From NCBI GenBank assembly GCA_024763575.1, contig JANTFF010000010.1, positions 1 through 9,884 on the forward strand: a stretch of DNA of 9,884 bases, written 5' to 3'. The first letter of the stretch is position 1. Every line of letters begins with the position of its first letter. The position numbers and the translations under genes were made by a program. The notes under the pieces are model-generated. The model had not been told where the DNA came from. It was given only the letters and a program-made list of their open reading frames with translations, and made no database searches. Positions 1-6,957 of this stretch are shown piece after piece. This DNA comes from Sulfurovum sp. (GTDB taxonomy: Bacteria > Campylobacterota > Campylobacteria > Campylobacterales > Sulfurovaceae).

Positions 1-281
1 ACTTTGGATATATGTTTAAAAAAGATATGTTTTAGTTTTCTATTTAGAACTTCTTTTAGTTTAGTTAAATCTTGCCAATATATAGGTAGTTCAAAATCTA
101 TTACCTGACCTGTGGCATGAACTCCTGCATCTGTTCTACCACTTCCTCGTATCTCATTTCTTATTCCTACAGAGATTAGAGCCTCTTCTATAGCTGTAGT
201 AATTGTCTGTTTTGTACTTTTTTGTTTTTGAAAACCTCTAAAAGAGGCTCCATCATAGGCTATAACTACTTTTACTCTCAT
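1..281 (-). CDS. truA: tRNA pseudouridine(38-40) synthase TruA, 5' part only (C-terminus beyond window)
   Basis: The first 93 codons are present, and the gene runs off the left edge. TruA isomerises uridines 38-40 in the anticodon stem-loop of many tRNAs to pseudouridine, in the cytoplasm and without cofactors. The N-terminus reads MRVKVVIAYDGASFRGFQ, the usual first strand and YDGxxFxGxQ motif. It is followed by GSGRTDAGVHATGQV at residues 46-60. The aspartate of RTDAGVHA (D51) is the catalytic residue of the family, equivalent to D60 in E. coli. The ATG shares its A with the last base of the stop codon of the upstream permease gene (TAATG). I see no Shine-Dalgarno sequence just upstream, so translation is probably coupled to that gene. 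It is the last visible member of the chain starting at glmU. The family assignment is firm; whether the gene is intact cannot be seen. Confidence 0.95.
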   Translation of the reverse strand, partial: MRVKVVIAYDGASFRGFQKQKSTKQTITTAIEEALISVGIRNEIRGSGRTDAGVHATGQVIDFELPIYWQDLTKLKEVLNRKLKHIFFKHISK

Positions 282-1318
282 TAGAAGTACTTTGATACTT
301 TATAATGAAATAGTATCAATCCTATAATATTTATTGTAACTATTGAGCCAATTAGTAGTGGTAATGAGCCTTGATTTTGTATTATAGTAGCTATGACATA
401 TAGTAGTACTGTGGTAATTGCTAAAGCAGGATAAGCATAACTCTTTTGGTATCTTGGGTTTATAATAGAAAATGCTGATACTATATATAGAGCGATAATA
501 GGAATGAGGCTTATAAATATAAAAAATAGTATTTTACCTTTTTTCTTAGGATTTTTGGCATATTTCATCCAGTACTCTTCTATATTTTTGTAATTATATG
601 ATTTGCCTTTGATATTTTGAAATATTTGCATATTTGCATAATCTATCATTTTGAGAGACTCTTCTGAAAATGTATATCCACTACCATTATTTAGTTTTAG
701 TGTTACTATTGAATTTTTGGTCTCTATATTTGCATTCTGTGCAATAAATAGTCTATTGGAACTATTTTTTTCTTTGGTATATATGACAATATTTTTCATC
801 TTTCCACCCTTTTTACTCTCTATATATACAAAAAAATCACCAAATTTTTGCCCTAGTTGTGAAGCTGATATATTCAGTTTGGCTTGTGTCGTTTTGTAAA
901 TTCTAAACGCTTTGTATTGTTGCTCTGCTTGGGGCATTTTTATAATAGAGAGGGTGAGTAGTAGTATTGAAAATAGTATAGATGCGACTAATAGCCGTCT
1001 AATAATATTTTTGGATTTGATACCTAGTGCAAATAGACTCATTAACTCATTATCAGTAGATAAACGAAGTAGTACAGTAGTAACTGCAATTAGAAATGAG
1101 ATAGGTATAGTATAAAAAAGCATTGCAGGTAGATTATATCCATATAGTTTAGCCATCTCCCAAAAATCAATCTGTATAAATTTAGTAAGTGAAGATAGTT
1201 GAACTATAGAGACTAATGACCCTATAAAAAATAGGGGTAAAAATATAGTTAAAAAGGCTTTAGTAAAGTTTTGGGATATATATTTAGATATACTAACTCT
1301 ACCTAGTCTATTAGCCAT
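281..1318 (-). CDS. LptF/LptG-family LPS export permease (YjgP/YjgQ)
   Basis: This 345-residue inner-membrane protein fits the permease half of the LPS extraction ABC transporter LptB2FG, which pulls LPS out of the inner membrane into the Lpt bridge. It shows the family layout: three hydrophobic helices (about 20-40, 64-85 and 107-127), a periplasmic domain (about 130-255) rich in short strands, and three more helices (about 262-284, 295-313 and 319-338). The stretch ELMSLFALGIKSKNIIR (91-107), between helices 2 and 3, matches the coupling helix that contacts the ATPase LptB. Length is normal for the family (about 350-370). It overlaps the prepilin peptidase gene by 8 nt upstream and truA by 1 nt downstream. 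Only a weak GGA lies before the ATG. LptF and LptG are hard to tell apart by eye, so I give no symbol; LptG is my guess from the locus. Confidence 0.85.
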   Translation of the reverse strand: MANRLGRVSISKYISQNFTKAFLTIFLPLFFIGSLVSIVQLSSLTKFIQIDFWEMAKLYGYNLPAMLFYTIPISFLIAVTTVLLRLSTDNELMSLFALGIKSKNIIRRLLVASILFSILLLTLSIIKMPQAEQQYKAFRIYKTTQAKLNISASQLGQKFGDFFVYIESKKGGKMKNIVIYTKEKNSSNRLFIAQNANIETKNSIVTLKLNNGSGYTFSEESLKMIDYANMQIFQNIKGKSYNYKNIEEYWMKYAKNPKKKGKILFFIFISLIPIIALYIVSAFSIINPRYQKSYAYPALAITTVLLYVIATIIQNQGSLPLLIGSIVTINIIGLILFHYKVSKYF

Positions 1319-2048
1319 AGATAATCCACTGTACCAAAGTTGAGACTTGGGTGTCTAAAATATAAACTATAAAAGTAGCCATAGCCAAAAATGGAACAAA
1401 TGGCACCATTTTATCTTTTGCAATAACTGATGGTATAAGGGCTAAAATAGCTGATAGAAACAGAGCATAAAAGAAAAGTGGGAAACCTAATAATGCACCC
1501 ATAGTTCCAGCCACAATTATATCTCCCTCACCCATTGCCTCTTTTTTTAGGAAGTAGCTAAGATAGTATCGTAGAAGTGTTAATCCTCCAGCAGCCATTA
1601 GAGCATACTGTATAGACTCAATAATATTGGGTTGAATAACTGCTAACGCCAATGCCAAGAGATTTAGACTATCAGGAACAGCCATATATTTAAAATCTAT
1701 CATAACTAGAGCCAATAGCAAGGCAAATACCATAAATACAATAGGCATATACCAAACTAATCCTAGTTTAAAATATAACAAAACTGCTATAATTCCTGTA
1801 CCAAACTCTATAAGTGGATACTGCATAGATATTTTCTCTTTGCAGAAATAACATTTACCTCCCAAAAATAGCCATGAGAATATAGGAATATTGTGCCACC
1901 ACTTTAGAGGTGTTTGACAGCTTTGACATTTAGATGCAGGATAGGCTATGTTTTCTGCTTTGGGTATGCGATATATAAGTACATTGAGAAATGAACCTAT
2001 CACAATACCAAAGATAAATATGGTAACTATTAAAAATATATCATACAC
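1311..2048 (-). CDS. Type IV prepilin peptidase / N-methyltransferase (A24 family, PilD-like)
   Basis: This 245-residue polytopic inner-membrane aspartic protease cleaves the leader of type IV prepilins or pseudopilins and, in bifunctional members, N-methylates the new N-terminus. An N-terminal helix with GSFLNVLIYRIP (18-29) leads into the cytoplasmic domain with two zinc-type pairs, C41-x2-C44 and C66-x2-C69, as in the bifunctional enzymes. The peptidase half has the conserved aspartates of MIDFKYMAVPD (D118, D126) and the GxGD motif GEGD at 173-176 with D176. At least six further hydrophobic segments follow. The start is GTG, overlapping the uppS stop codon as TAGTG and preceded by a strong GGAGGT. 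No pilin genes are visible here, so its substrates must be encoded elsewhere; in Campylobacter the counterpart is linked to transformation-type pseudopili. Possible symbols are pilD, gspO or ctsP-linked names; I leave the field open. Confidence 0.9.
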   Translation of the reverse strand: MYDIFLIVTIFIFGIVIGSFLNVLIYRIPKAENIAYPASKCQSCQTPLKWWHNIPIFSWLFLGGKCYFCKEKISMQYPLIEFGTGIIAVLLYFKLGLVWYMPIVFMVFALLLALVMIDFKYMAVPDSLNLLALALAVIQPNIIESIQYALMAAGGLTLLRYYLSYFLKKEAMGEGDIIVAGTMGALLGFPLFFYALFLSAILALIPSVIAKDKMVPFVPFLAMATFIVYILDTQVSTLVQWIIYG

Positions 2049-2731
2049 TATAGACCTCCAAATCGTCTATTTCTATTTATATATTGGTCTATTATATCAT
2101 CTAACTCATTAGGTGTAAAATCAGGCCAAAGTGTAGGGGTAAAGAAAAACTCACTATAAGAGAGTTGCCAAAGTAAAAAGTTTGATAGTCTCTGTTCTCC
2201 ACTTGTACGAACTAGTAAATCTATATCACTGTATGGGGTATTTAGCTCATCTCCTAAACTCTCTTCTGTAATCTCCTCACCTCTATTAGCAAGTCTCGTT
2301 GCAGCCTTGGCTATCTCTTCTCTTGAACCATAATTTAGAGCTAAAATTTGAGTTACATTTGTATGGTGAGCAGTCTGTTCTTTGATAGAAGCTATAGTCT
2401 TTTGAAGTTTAGGTGAAAACCCTTCTATATTTCCTACAGTTTCAAATCTAGCTCCAAACTTATGATAAGTCTTTAGCTCTTTTTTGAGCCATCTATCAAG
2501 TAGTCTCATTAGGAAATCAACTTCATATTTAGGTCTTTTCCAATTTTCAGTACTAAAAGCATATAGTGTTACAGTCTCTATAGTGTCATGTTCTGCACAA
2601 TATTGGGTAATATCACGAATAGTATCAGCACCTTTCTCATGTCCTTTGGTGCGAATAAGTCCTCTATTTTTTGCCCATCTACCATTACCATCCATAATAA
2701 TAGCTAGATGTTTTAATATATTTTTACTCAT
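2048..2731 (-). CDS. uppS: Di-trans,poly-cis-undecaprenyl-diphosphate synthase (cis-prenyltransferase)
   Basis: UppS adds eight isopentenyl units to farnesyl-PP to make the C55 carrier used for peptidoglycan, LPS O-chain and glycan synthesis. It is a soluble or membrane-associated dimer. The N-terminal signature HLAIIMDGNGRWA (8-20) contains catalytic D14. FSTENWKRP (59-67) and RTSGEQRLSNFLLWQ (175-189) are the substrate- and magnesium-binding motifs, followed by YSEFFF and WPDF. The protein is 227 residues, a little shorter than the 253 of E. coli, which is common in this phylum. The ATG lies within the end of coaBC (8-nt overlap) with no good Shine-Dalgarno, so coupled translation is likely. 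Its stop (TAG) overlaps the GTG of the next gene. Placement between glmU and the LPS permease fits its envelope role. Confidence 0.97.
   Translation of the reverse strand: MSKNILKHLAIIMDGNGRWAKNRGLIRTKGHEKGADTIRDITQYCAEHDTIETVTLYAFSTENWKRPKYEVDFLMRLLDRWLKKELKTYHKFGARFETVGNIEGFSPKLQKTIASIKEQTAHHTNVTQILALNYGSREEIAKAATRLANRGEEITEESLGDELNTPYSDIDLLVRTSGEQRLSNFLLWQLSYSEFFFTPTLWPDFTPNELDDIIDQYINRNRRFGGL
2054..2059 (-). promoter_or_regulatory. Strong Shine-Dalgarno for the prepilin peptidase, inside the uppS coding end
   Basis: On the minus strand GGAGGT lies 5 nt before the GTG start of the prepilin peptidase gene. It coincides with the two Gly codons (GGA GGT) near the UppS C-terminus (RRFGGL). 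It is the most complete ribosome binding site in the six-gene chain, and it supports the GTG start over later in-frame codons. Confidence 0.8.
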
Positions 2732-3992
2732 TATTTATTTTCTGACTTTCATCCAAGATTTTAAAAGATAGAGTTAGTTTGTCAGATTTACATAAATTTA
2801 TACTATTTTCGTGAGTTATAAATACTATACTATTATCATCTGTTCCAAAACTTTGACTATCTTTTAACAGATTATAACATACTCCATCTACTGATTTCCT
2901 TTCAATAAGCTCTTTTGCATTATCAAATCCTTTATCAATATCCATTTCAGCTTTGAATGCTATAGTTGTAATTCCATCTTTGTTAATCTCTTGAAGTATA
3001 TCAGGATTTTGTTTGAGTTCTATACTCCACTTATCACCTATATCAGATTTTTTTATTTTACCAATTTGAGGATATTTAGGTGTGAAATCAGAAACAGCAG
3101 CAGCCATAAATAGATAAGGTCGTTTTTGAATTAGATGAATTGGTTGAGAGCTATTCATTGTAGCTCTGCTCATTTTTCCTTTTTTGGCTACTCGTATAGA
3201 ATCAATTGTATATTCCATCATCTCCTCTGCATCTTCTACATCAATAGTATAAATTTCATTAGGAATATTAGGGTGATTAGCTGTTGTTATTAGACATACA
3301 TCAGCCCCTTTTAGATATAGAGCAGTAGCTAGAGAATTTGCCATTTTACCTGATGAGAAGTTAGATAGATAACGAACATCATCTATTTTTTCTCTAGTTC
3401 CTCCACCTGTTACTACTACTTTTCTATCTCTCCAAAAATCACTTATTAGTAGTTGTTTTGCTGTTTGATAAAATATTTCCAAAGGTTCAGCCAATCCTCC
3501 ATTACCCTCATCTCCACAAGCTAATAGTTTAGATTGAGGAGATATTATAGTAACTTCATTTACGGTTAACATCTTTAGAGAACCTACTGTATAGTGGTTC
3601 TCTATCATATTAGTATTGGCTGATGGTGCTATTAATAGAGGTTTATTAAATGCTAGGGCAGTTTGAAGTAAGATATTATCTGCAATACCTTTACTTAGCT
3701 TATTGATTGTATTTGCTGTAGTAGGTGCAATCACAAACAGATCAGCACTCTTACCTATATCTATATGATTGAGTTTTGTTGCCCAACTCTCACTATTTTC
3801 TGTTAGGACTTGATTTCTAGTTAATGCTTCAAAAGTCAAAGAGGATACAAATCTCTCTGCACTTGGAGTCATCACTACTTGTACTGATGCACCTGATTTG
3901 ATAAATAGTCTTGCTACTTCACACGCTTTATATGCTGATATACTTCCTGTGACTCCTAATAGTATATTTTTACCTCTTAAATCTATCTTCAC
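2724..3992 (-). CDS. coaBC: Bifunctional phosphopantothenoylcysteine decarboxylase / phosphopantothenate-cysteine ligase
   Basis: This 422-residue cytoplasmic enzyme makes 4'-phosphopantetheine in CoA synthesis: the C-terminal CoaB joins cysteine to phosphopantothenate and the N-terminal FMN-dependent CoaC decarboxylates the product. CoaC shows GVTGSISAYK (13-22), the active-site H76 in LNHIDIGKSADL, PSANTNM (123-129) and the catalytic C159 in LLACGDEGNGG. CoaB starts about residue 188 with VVVTGGGTREKIDDVRYLSN (192-211, N211) and SSGKM, then AAAVSDF (297-303), KIKK (312-315) and AFKAEMD (345-351). Two oddities stand out. The usual PxMNxxM loop has Ala in place of the first Met. About 25 basic, polar residues (266-290) are inserted before the AAAVSD strand compared with E. 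coli. The start is GTG, overlapping the glmU TAG, with GGAAAGGG 6 nt upstream (3999-4006). Confidence 0.96.
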   Translation of the reverse strand: MKIDLRGKNILLGVTGSISAYKACEVARLFIKSGASVQVVMTPSAERFVSSLTFEALTRNQVLTENSESWATKLNHIDIGKSADLFVIAPTTANTINKLSKGIADNILLQTALAFNKPLLIAPSANTNMIENHYTVGSLKMLTVNEVTIISPQSKLLACGDEGNGGLAEPLEIFYQTAKQLLISDFWRDRKVVVTGGGTREKIDDVRYLSNFSSGKMANSLATALYLKGADVCLITTANHPNIPNEIYTIDVEDAEEMMEYTIDSIRVAKKGKMSRATMNSSQPIHLIQKRPYLFMAAAVSDFTPKYPQIGKIKKSDIGDKWSIELKQNPDILQEINKDGITTIAFKAEMDIDKGFDNAKELIERKSVDGVCYNLLKDSQSFGTDDNSIVFITHENSINLCKSDKLTLSFKILDESQKINNE

Positions 3993-5287
3993 TATTTACC
4001 CTTTCCAAAAAATCTATAATAAAAATCAGCTACTATCTTAAGTGGTGTTCGAGATATTGCTAAACTTCCTTTTTTTATATCTTTAGTAACTGTTGTTCCT
4101 GCACCTATAATTACATTATCAGATATAGTTACAGGAGCTACTATTTGTGTATCACTTCCTACAAACACATTTTTCCCAATTGTTGTTTTGTGTTTAGATT
4201 TTCCATCATAGTTACAAGTAATAGTTCCTGCACCTATATTTGAACCCTCATCAATAGAGGCATCTCCTAAATATGATAAATGTCCTGCTTTTACACCATT
4301 TAGAGTTGATTTTTTTACCTCTACAAAGTTACCTATATGTGTATCTTTGAGATGTGATAGAGGACGAATTCTACCCATAGGTCCGACACCAGAGTCTTCT
4401 ATAATAGAATCTTCTATTACTGAGTTGGTTTTGATATGAGCATTGATTAATTTAGATTTACCTAAAATTGTAACTCCATTTTCCAATATACACTCACCCT
4501 CAAAAGAAGCACGACAATCTATATAGATACTATCAGGAAAACGCATAATAACTCCTGATAACATCAACTTCTCTTTTATTCTATTTTGCATAATTATTTC
4601 AGCTTCTGCTAAATCAAGTTTGGAGTTTACACCTTTAAACTCCTCTTCTGATACAAAAATAGGAGCAACTGTTCTATTCTCATCTACAGCCATTTTAATT
4701 ATATCTGTTAAATAGTACTCCTCTTGGGCATTATTGTTGTTTAGTTTTGGGATATATCTGTTTAATAGTTCACTACTAACACAATATATACCTGCATTAA
4801 CTGACTTTGTCTCTTTTTGAATAGGAGTACAATCTTTTTCTTCTATAATCTCTTTGACTTTTCCATTTTCGATTATTACTCTTCCATATCCTGATGGATT
4901 ATTTAGTTTGATAACAGACATATTTATATCAGCATCGCCACTAGTTAAAGCATTTAGTGAATTTTGAGTAATTAGAGGCATATCACCATTTAGTATTAAA
5001 GTTTTTTGATATTTTGTTTGTATGCCTCTCATTGCTCCTCCAGTACCTGGGAATTGCTCTGCATCTTGGATATGTATATTGATATTATCATACTCTTTTT
5101 CTATAGCTTCCCTAACACGAGGAGCTTGATGATAGATTACTACTGTAATATCATCAGATATTTTTAATGAGGCATCAATAGCATGAAAAAGCATTGGTTT
5201 ACCTGATATTGTATGAAGAACTTTTGGTGTTGTGGATTTCATTCGGCTACCTTTTCCTGCTGCCAAAATAACGATACTAATAGACAT
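3992..5287 (-). CDS. glmU: Bifunctional UDP-GlcNAc pyrophosphorylase / glucosamine-1-phosphate acetyltransferase
   Basis: GlmU acetylates glucosamine-1-phosphate and then couples it to UTP, giving UDP-GlcNAc for peptidoglycan and lipid A. The N-terminal uridylyltransferase domain begins with LAAGKGSRM (8-16) and K22 (family form usually AAGxGTRM; here Ser replaces Thr). It continues with QFPGTGGAM (78-86), the metal-binding LNGDMPL (99-105), GYGRV (133-137) and NAGIY (164-168). After the linker a left-handed beta-helix of hexapeptide repeats runs from about residue 255 to 410. It carries the acetyltransferase catalytic histidine H336 in [11 protein letters not shown], then [13 protein letters not shown]. 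At 431 residues it is about 25 shorter than the E. coli enzyme, mainly at the C-terminal tail. It is the first gene of the chain, with its own promoter candidate and an AAAGG ribosome site (5296-5300) 8 nt before ATG. GlmS, the entry enzyme of the same pathway, is encoded further right. Confidence 0.97.
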   Translation of the reverse strand: MSISIVILAAGKGSRMKSTTPKVLHTISGKPMLFHAIDASLKISDDITVVIYHQAPRVREAIEKEYDNINIHIQDAEQFPGTGGAMRGIQTKYQKTLILNGDMPLITQNSLNALTSGDADINMSVIKLNNPSGYGRVIIENGKVKEIIEEKDCTPIQKETKSVNAGIYCVSSELLNRYIPKLNNNNAQEEYYLTDIIKMAVDENRTVAPIFVSEEEFKGVNSKLDLAEAEIIMQNRIKEKLMLSGVIMRFPDSIYIDCRASFEGECILENGVTILGKSKLINAHIKTNSVIEDSIIEDSGVGPMGRIRPLSHLKDTHIGNFVEVKKSTLNGVKAGHLSYLGDASIDEGSNIGAGTITCNYDGKSKHKTTIGKNVFVGSDTQIVAPVTISDNVIIGAGTTVTKDIKKGSLAISRTPLKIVADFYYRFFGKGK

Positions 5288-5327
5288 TTGTTATACCTTT
5301 TATAATATATTAAGTTTTTAAAATTGT

Positions 5328-5333
5328 ATTATA
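5328..5333 (-). promoter_or_regulatory. Candidate sigma-70 -10 element for the glmU-truA chain
   Basis: The minus strand reads TTTGATATAATAC, a perfect TATAAT preceded by GA, about 40 nt before the glmU ATG. That gives a leader of roughly 34 nt containing the AAAGG ribosome site. No convincing -35 box stands 16-18 nt upstream, which is normal for Campylobacterota sigma-70 promoters. This is inferred from pattern only. As the genes downstream overlap without gaps, it could drive all six. Confidence 0.5.
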
Positions 5334-5372
5334 TCAAATAGATATTAATTAATTTGGATAAAATATCAAATA
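5331..5372. repeat. Direct repeat ATATCAAATA (x2) flanking an ATTAATTAAT palindrome
   Basis: The exact 10-mer ATATCAAATA occurs at 5331-5340 and again at 5363-5372, so the copies are 32 bp apart, about three helical turns. Between them is the perfect 10-bp palindrome ATTAATTAAT (5344-5353). All three lie between the promoter candidates of two divergent units. They may be an operator for a shared regulator, or chance in an AT-rich spacer. No regulator is identifiable. Confidence 0.35.
5359..5364 (+). promoter_or_regulatory. Weak candidate -10 element for trmA
   Basis: GGATAAAATATC on the plus strand holds TAAAAT, which would place transcription start near 5371 and leave a leader of about 25 nt containing the AAGG site. 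Other AT-rich hexamers (TATTAT at 5374, TATATA at 5377) also fit loosely but would put the start on or after the ribosome site. Evidence is composition-limited. Confidence 0.25.
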
Positions 5373-5384
5373 ATATTATATACT

Positions 5385-5388
5385 AAGG
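5385..5388 (+). promoter_or_regulatory. Shine-Dalgarno that supports the TTG start of trmA
   Basis: AAGG (within TAAGGT) lies 7 nt before TTG at 5396. The nearest downstream in-frame ATG (codon 24) would remove the conserved N-terminal cysteines C3, C9 and C12, so the TTG start is preferred. Confidence 0.6.
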
Positions 5389-5395
5389 TTATAAA

Positions 5396-6508
5396 TTGGA
5401 TTGTAAATATTTTGGAGAGTGTGGTTCTTGTACCATTTATGAAGTTGACTATAATTATGAACTCATGGAAAAAAAGAAAAAAGTATTATCTTTACTTTCT
5501 CCTTTTGGAGTAAAAAATTTAGAAGTTTTTAATGCAAATGAGTCACACTATCGTGCTAGAGCTGAATTTAGAGTTTGGCATAACGATAATGGAGCAAATT
5601 ATGCAATGGGTAGGGCTGATAGAAAAGGAGCTATAACTATAGATGAGTGTCCAAAAGTTATAACTGCTATAGTAAAAAGAATGAAGCCACTATTAGAGGC
5701 TATTAACATTTCACAAAATCTTAAATCTAAACTCTTTTCTATAGAGTTTCTCGCTACTACTACAGATGAGTGTTTAATCACTATGATATATCATAAAAAA
5801 CTAGATGAGGTATGGCAACAAGAGGCAAAAGAGTTAGAGCAAAAACTACAATCCTATATAATGGGACGAAGTAGAAAACAAAAAGTAATTTTATCCCAAG
5901 AGTTTGTCACAGAAAAACTATTTATAGATAATCAAGAGTATATATATCGTCATTATGAGAGTGGATTTACTCAACCAAATCCTACTGTCAATATCAAAAT
6001 GATAGAGTGGGCAATAAAACAAGCCAAAACTATAGGTTATGGTGACTTTTTGGAAAGTTATTGTGGATTGGGTAATTTTACTATCCCTATCTCTACATAT
6101 TTCGATAAAGTATTAGCTACAGAGATAAGTAAACGCTCTATTGCTTCAGCCAAAGAAAACTGTAAATTAAATGGAGTTGATAATATCTCATTTATTAGAT
6201 TATCTTCCCAAGAGATAACCCAAGCAATAAACAAAATACGAGAGTTTAGAAGATTAGAAGGAGTCGAACTTGATAGTTATAATTTTTCTACAGTATTAGT
6301 TGATCCACCAAGAGCAGGATTAGATAGTGATACTATAGAGCTTATATCTCATATAGAAAATATTATCTATATCTCTTGTAATCCCCAAACTCTAGCTAGA
6401 GATTTAGTAACATTAACTAAAACACATAGTATAAAAGAGTCTGCTATATTTGACCAGTTTCCTCATACTCATCATATTGAAAGTGGAGTCTTTTTACAAA
6501 AGACATAG
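5396..6508 (+). CDS. trmA: tRNA (uracil-54-C5)-methyltransferase TrmA, with Fe-S-type cysteines
   Basis: TrmA uses SAM to methylate U54 of tRNA to ribothymidine in the T-loop. The protein (370 residues; E. coli 366) follows E. coli TrmA closely: SHYRARAEFRVWH (50-62), FTQPNP (191-196), the SAM motif ESYCGLGNFT (220-229), REFRRLEGVEL (282-292), VDPPRAGLD (302-310), the nucleophile C328 in YISCNPQTL, and FPHTHHIESGV (355-365) with general base E362. That ending is TrmA-like rather than RlmC/RlmD-like, and there is no TRAM domain. Unlike E. coli TrmA, it has C3-x5-C9-x2-C12 and C85 in DECPKV, the spacing that binds [4Fe-4S] in RlmC and RlmD. The start is TTG with AAGG 7 nt upstream. It is divergent from glmU. 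Its stop codon overlaps the ribosome site of the next gene, so the two are probably co-transcribed. Confidence 0.93.
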   Translation: MDCKYFGECGSCTIYEVDYNYELMEKKKKVLSLLSPFGVKNLEVFNANESHYRARAEFRVWHNDNGANYAMGRADRKGAITIDECPKVITAIVKRMKPLLEAINISQNLKSKLFSIEFLATTTDECLITMIYHKKLDEVWQQEAKELEQKLQSYIMGRSRKQKVILSQEFVTEKLFIDNQEYIYRHYESGFTQPNPTVNIKMIEWAIKQAKTIGYGDFLESYCGLGNFTIPISTYFDKVLATEISKRSIASAKENCKLNGVDNISFIRLSSQEITQAINKIREFRRLEGVELDSYNFSTVLVDPPRAGLDSDTIELISHIENIIYISCNPQTLARDLVTLTKTHSIKESAIFDQFPHTHHIESGVFLQKT

Positions 6509-6511
6509 GAG
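6507..6511 (+). promoter_or_regulatory. Shine-Dalgarno overlapping the trmA stop codon
   Basis: AGGAG begins inside the TAG stop of trmA (6506-6508) and sits 5 nt before ATG at 6517. A second in-frame ATG at 6523 (codon 3) has worse spacing. The site supports the small downstream frame as a real translated gene coupled to trmA. Confidence 0.7.
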
Positions 6512-6516
6512 ATTTA

Positions 6517-6957
6517 ATGTATATGAGAATTTATAATAATCAGTTAGTAAAAGTCTTTACAACAGAAGATTTAAATAGTTCAGAGATTATTAGTAAAATA
6601 AAAGGTCGAGAACCTGCTGGATTTACCTTTAGAGATAAAGATGATAATATTATTTTCCATAATGTGGATAGTAAAATAAGTTCCAGAGAACTACAACTTA
6701 TGATTAGAAAACTCAAAACAACGACTATTGCTATAAAATTAACAAATGAAGAGATTATTGAATATTTTTATAGCATAGCCAAAACTCAACTATTAAAACA
6801 TAAGCAAGAAGAGTATAGTGAAGAAGAGCTTTTTAATTGGATGAATGAAAATATGGATTCAGGAATACTCAAAAGCTCTGTATGGGATAAATCAAAAGCA
6901 AAAGTATTTAATAAATTAATAGAAGAGGATTTTACTATTATCAAAAATCACACTTAA
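6517..6957 (+). CDS. Protein of unknown function, 146 aa
   Basis: I do not recognise this protein. It is 146 residues, highly charged and rich in Lys, Glu and Asn. It has no signal peptide, membrane segment, cysteine or obvious catalytic motif, so it is probably cytoplasmic. The first half (about 1-75) alternates short hydrophobic strands with loops (RIYNNQLVKVF, GFTFRDKDDNIIFHN, TTTIAIKLT). The second half (76-146) looks helical and acidic, with EEIIEYFYSIAKTQLL and EEYSEEELFNWM. That it is a real gene is supported by a good AGGAG site, an ATG 8 nt after trmA, and composition like its neighbours. It probably shares the trmA transcript. Its last 17 bp overlap, tail to tail, the end of the DUF1835 gene on the other strand. 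A role linked to RNA modification is possible only by position. Confidence 0.75.
   Translation: MYMRIYNNQLVKVFTTEDLNSSEIISKIKGREPAGFTFRDKDDNIIFHNVDSKISSRELQLMIRKLKTTTIAIKLTNEEIIEYFYSIAKTQLLKHKQEEYSEEELFNWMNENMDSGILKSSVWDKSKAKVFNKLIEEDFTIIKNHT

Noticed and set aside
370..1090. Many TAGTAG-type short repeats
   Set aside because: They are irregular in spacing and explained by frequent CTA, TTA and ACT codons (Leu and Thr, read on the minus strand) in a membrane protein; no array structure.
651..1115. Two open frames on the plus strand (651-899 and 912-1115)
   Set aside because: They lie opposite the LptF/G permease gene, have no ribosome site or recognisable domain, and their hydrophobic, Ser-rich content is what the complement of a membrane-protein gene gives.
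2484..2771. 95-codon open frame on the plus strand
   Set aside because: It lies opposite uppS and the end of coaBC, which are both well supported; it is a shadow frame with no motif.
5599..5781. 60-codon open frame on the minus strand
   Set aside because: It lies inside trmA on the opposite strand, with no start signal or family resemblance.
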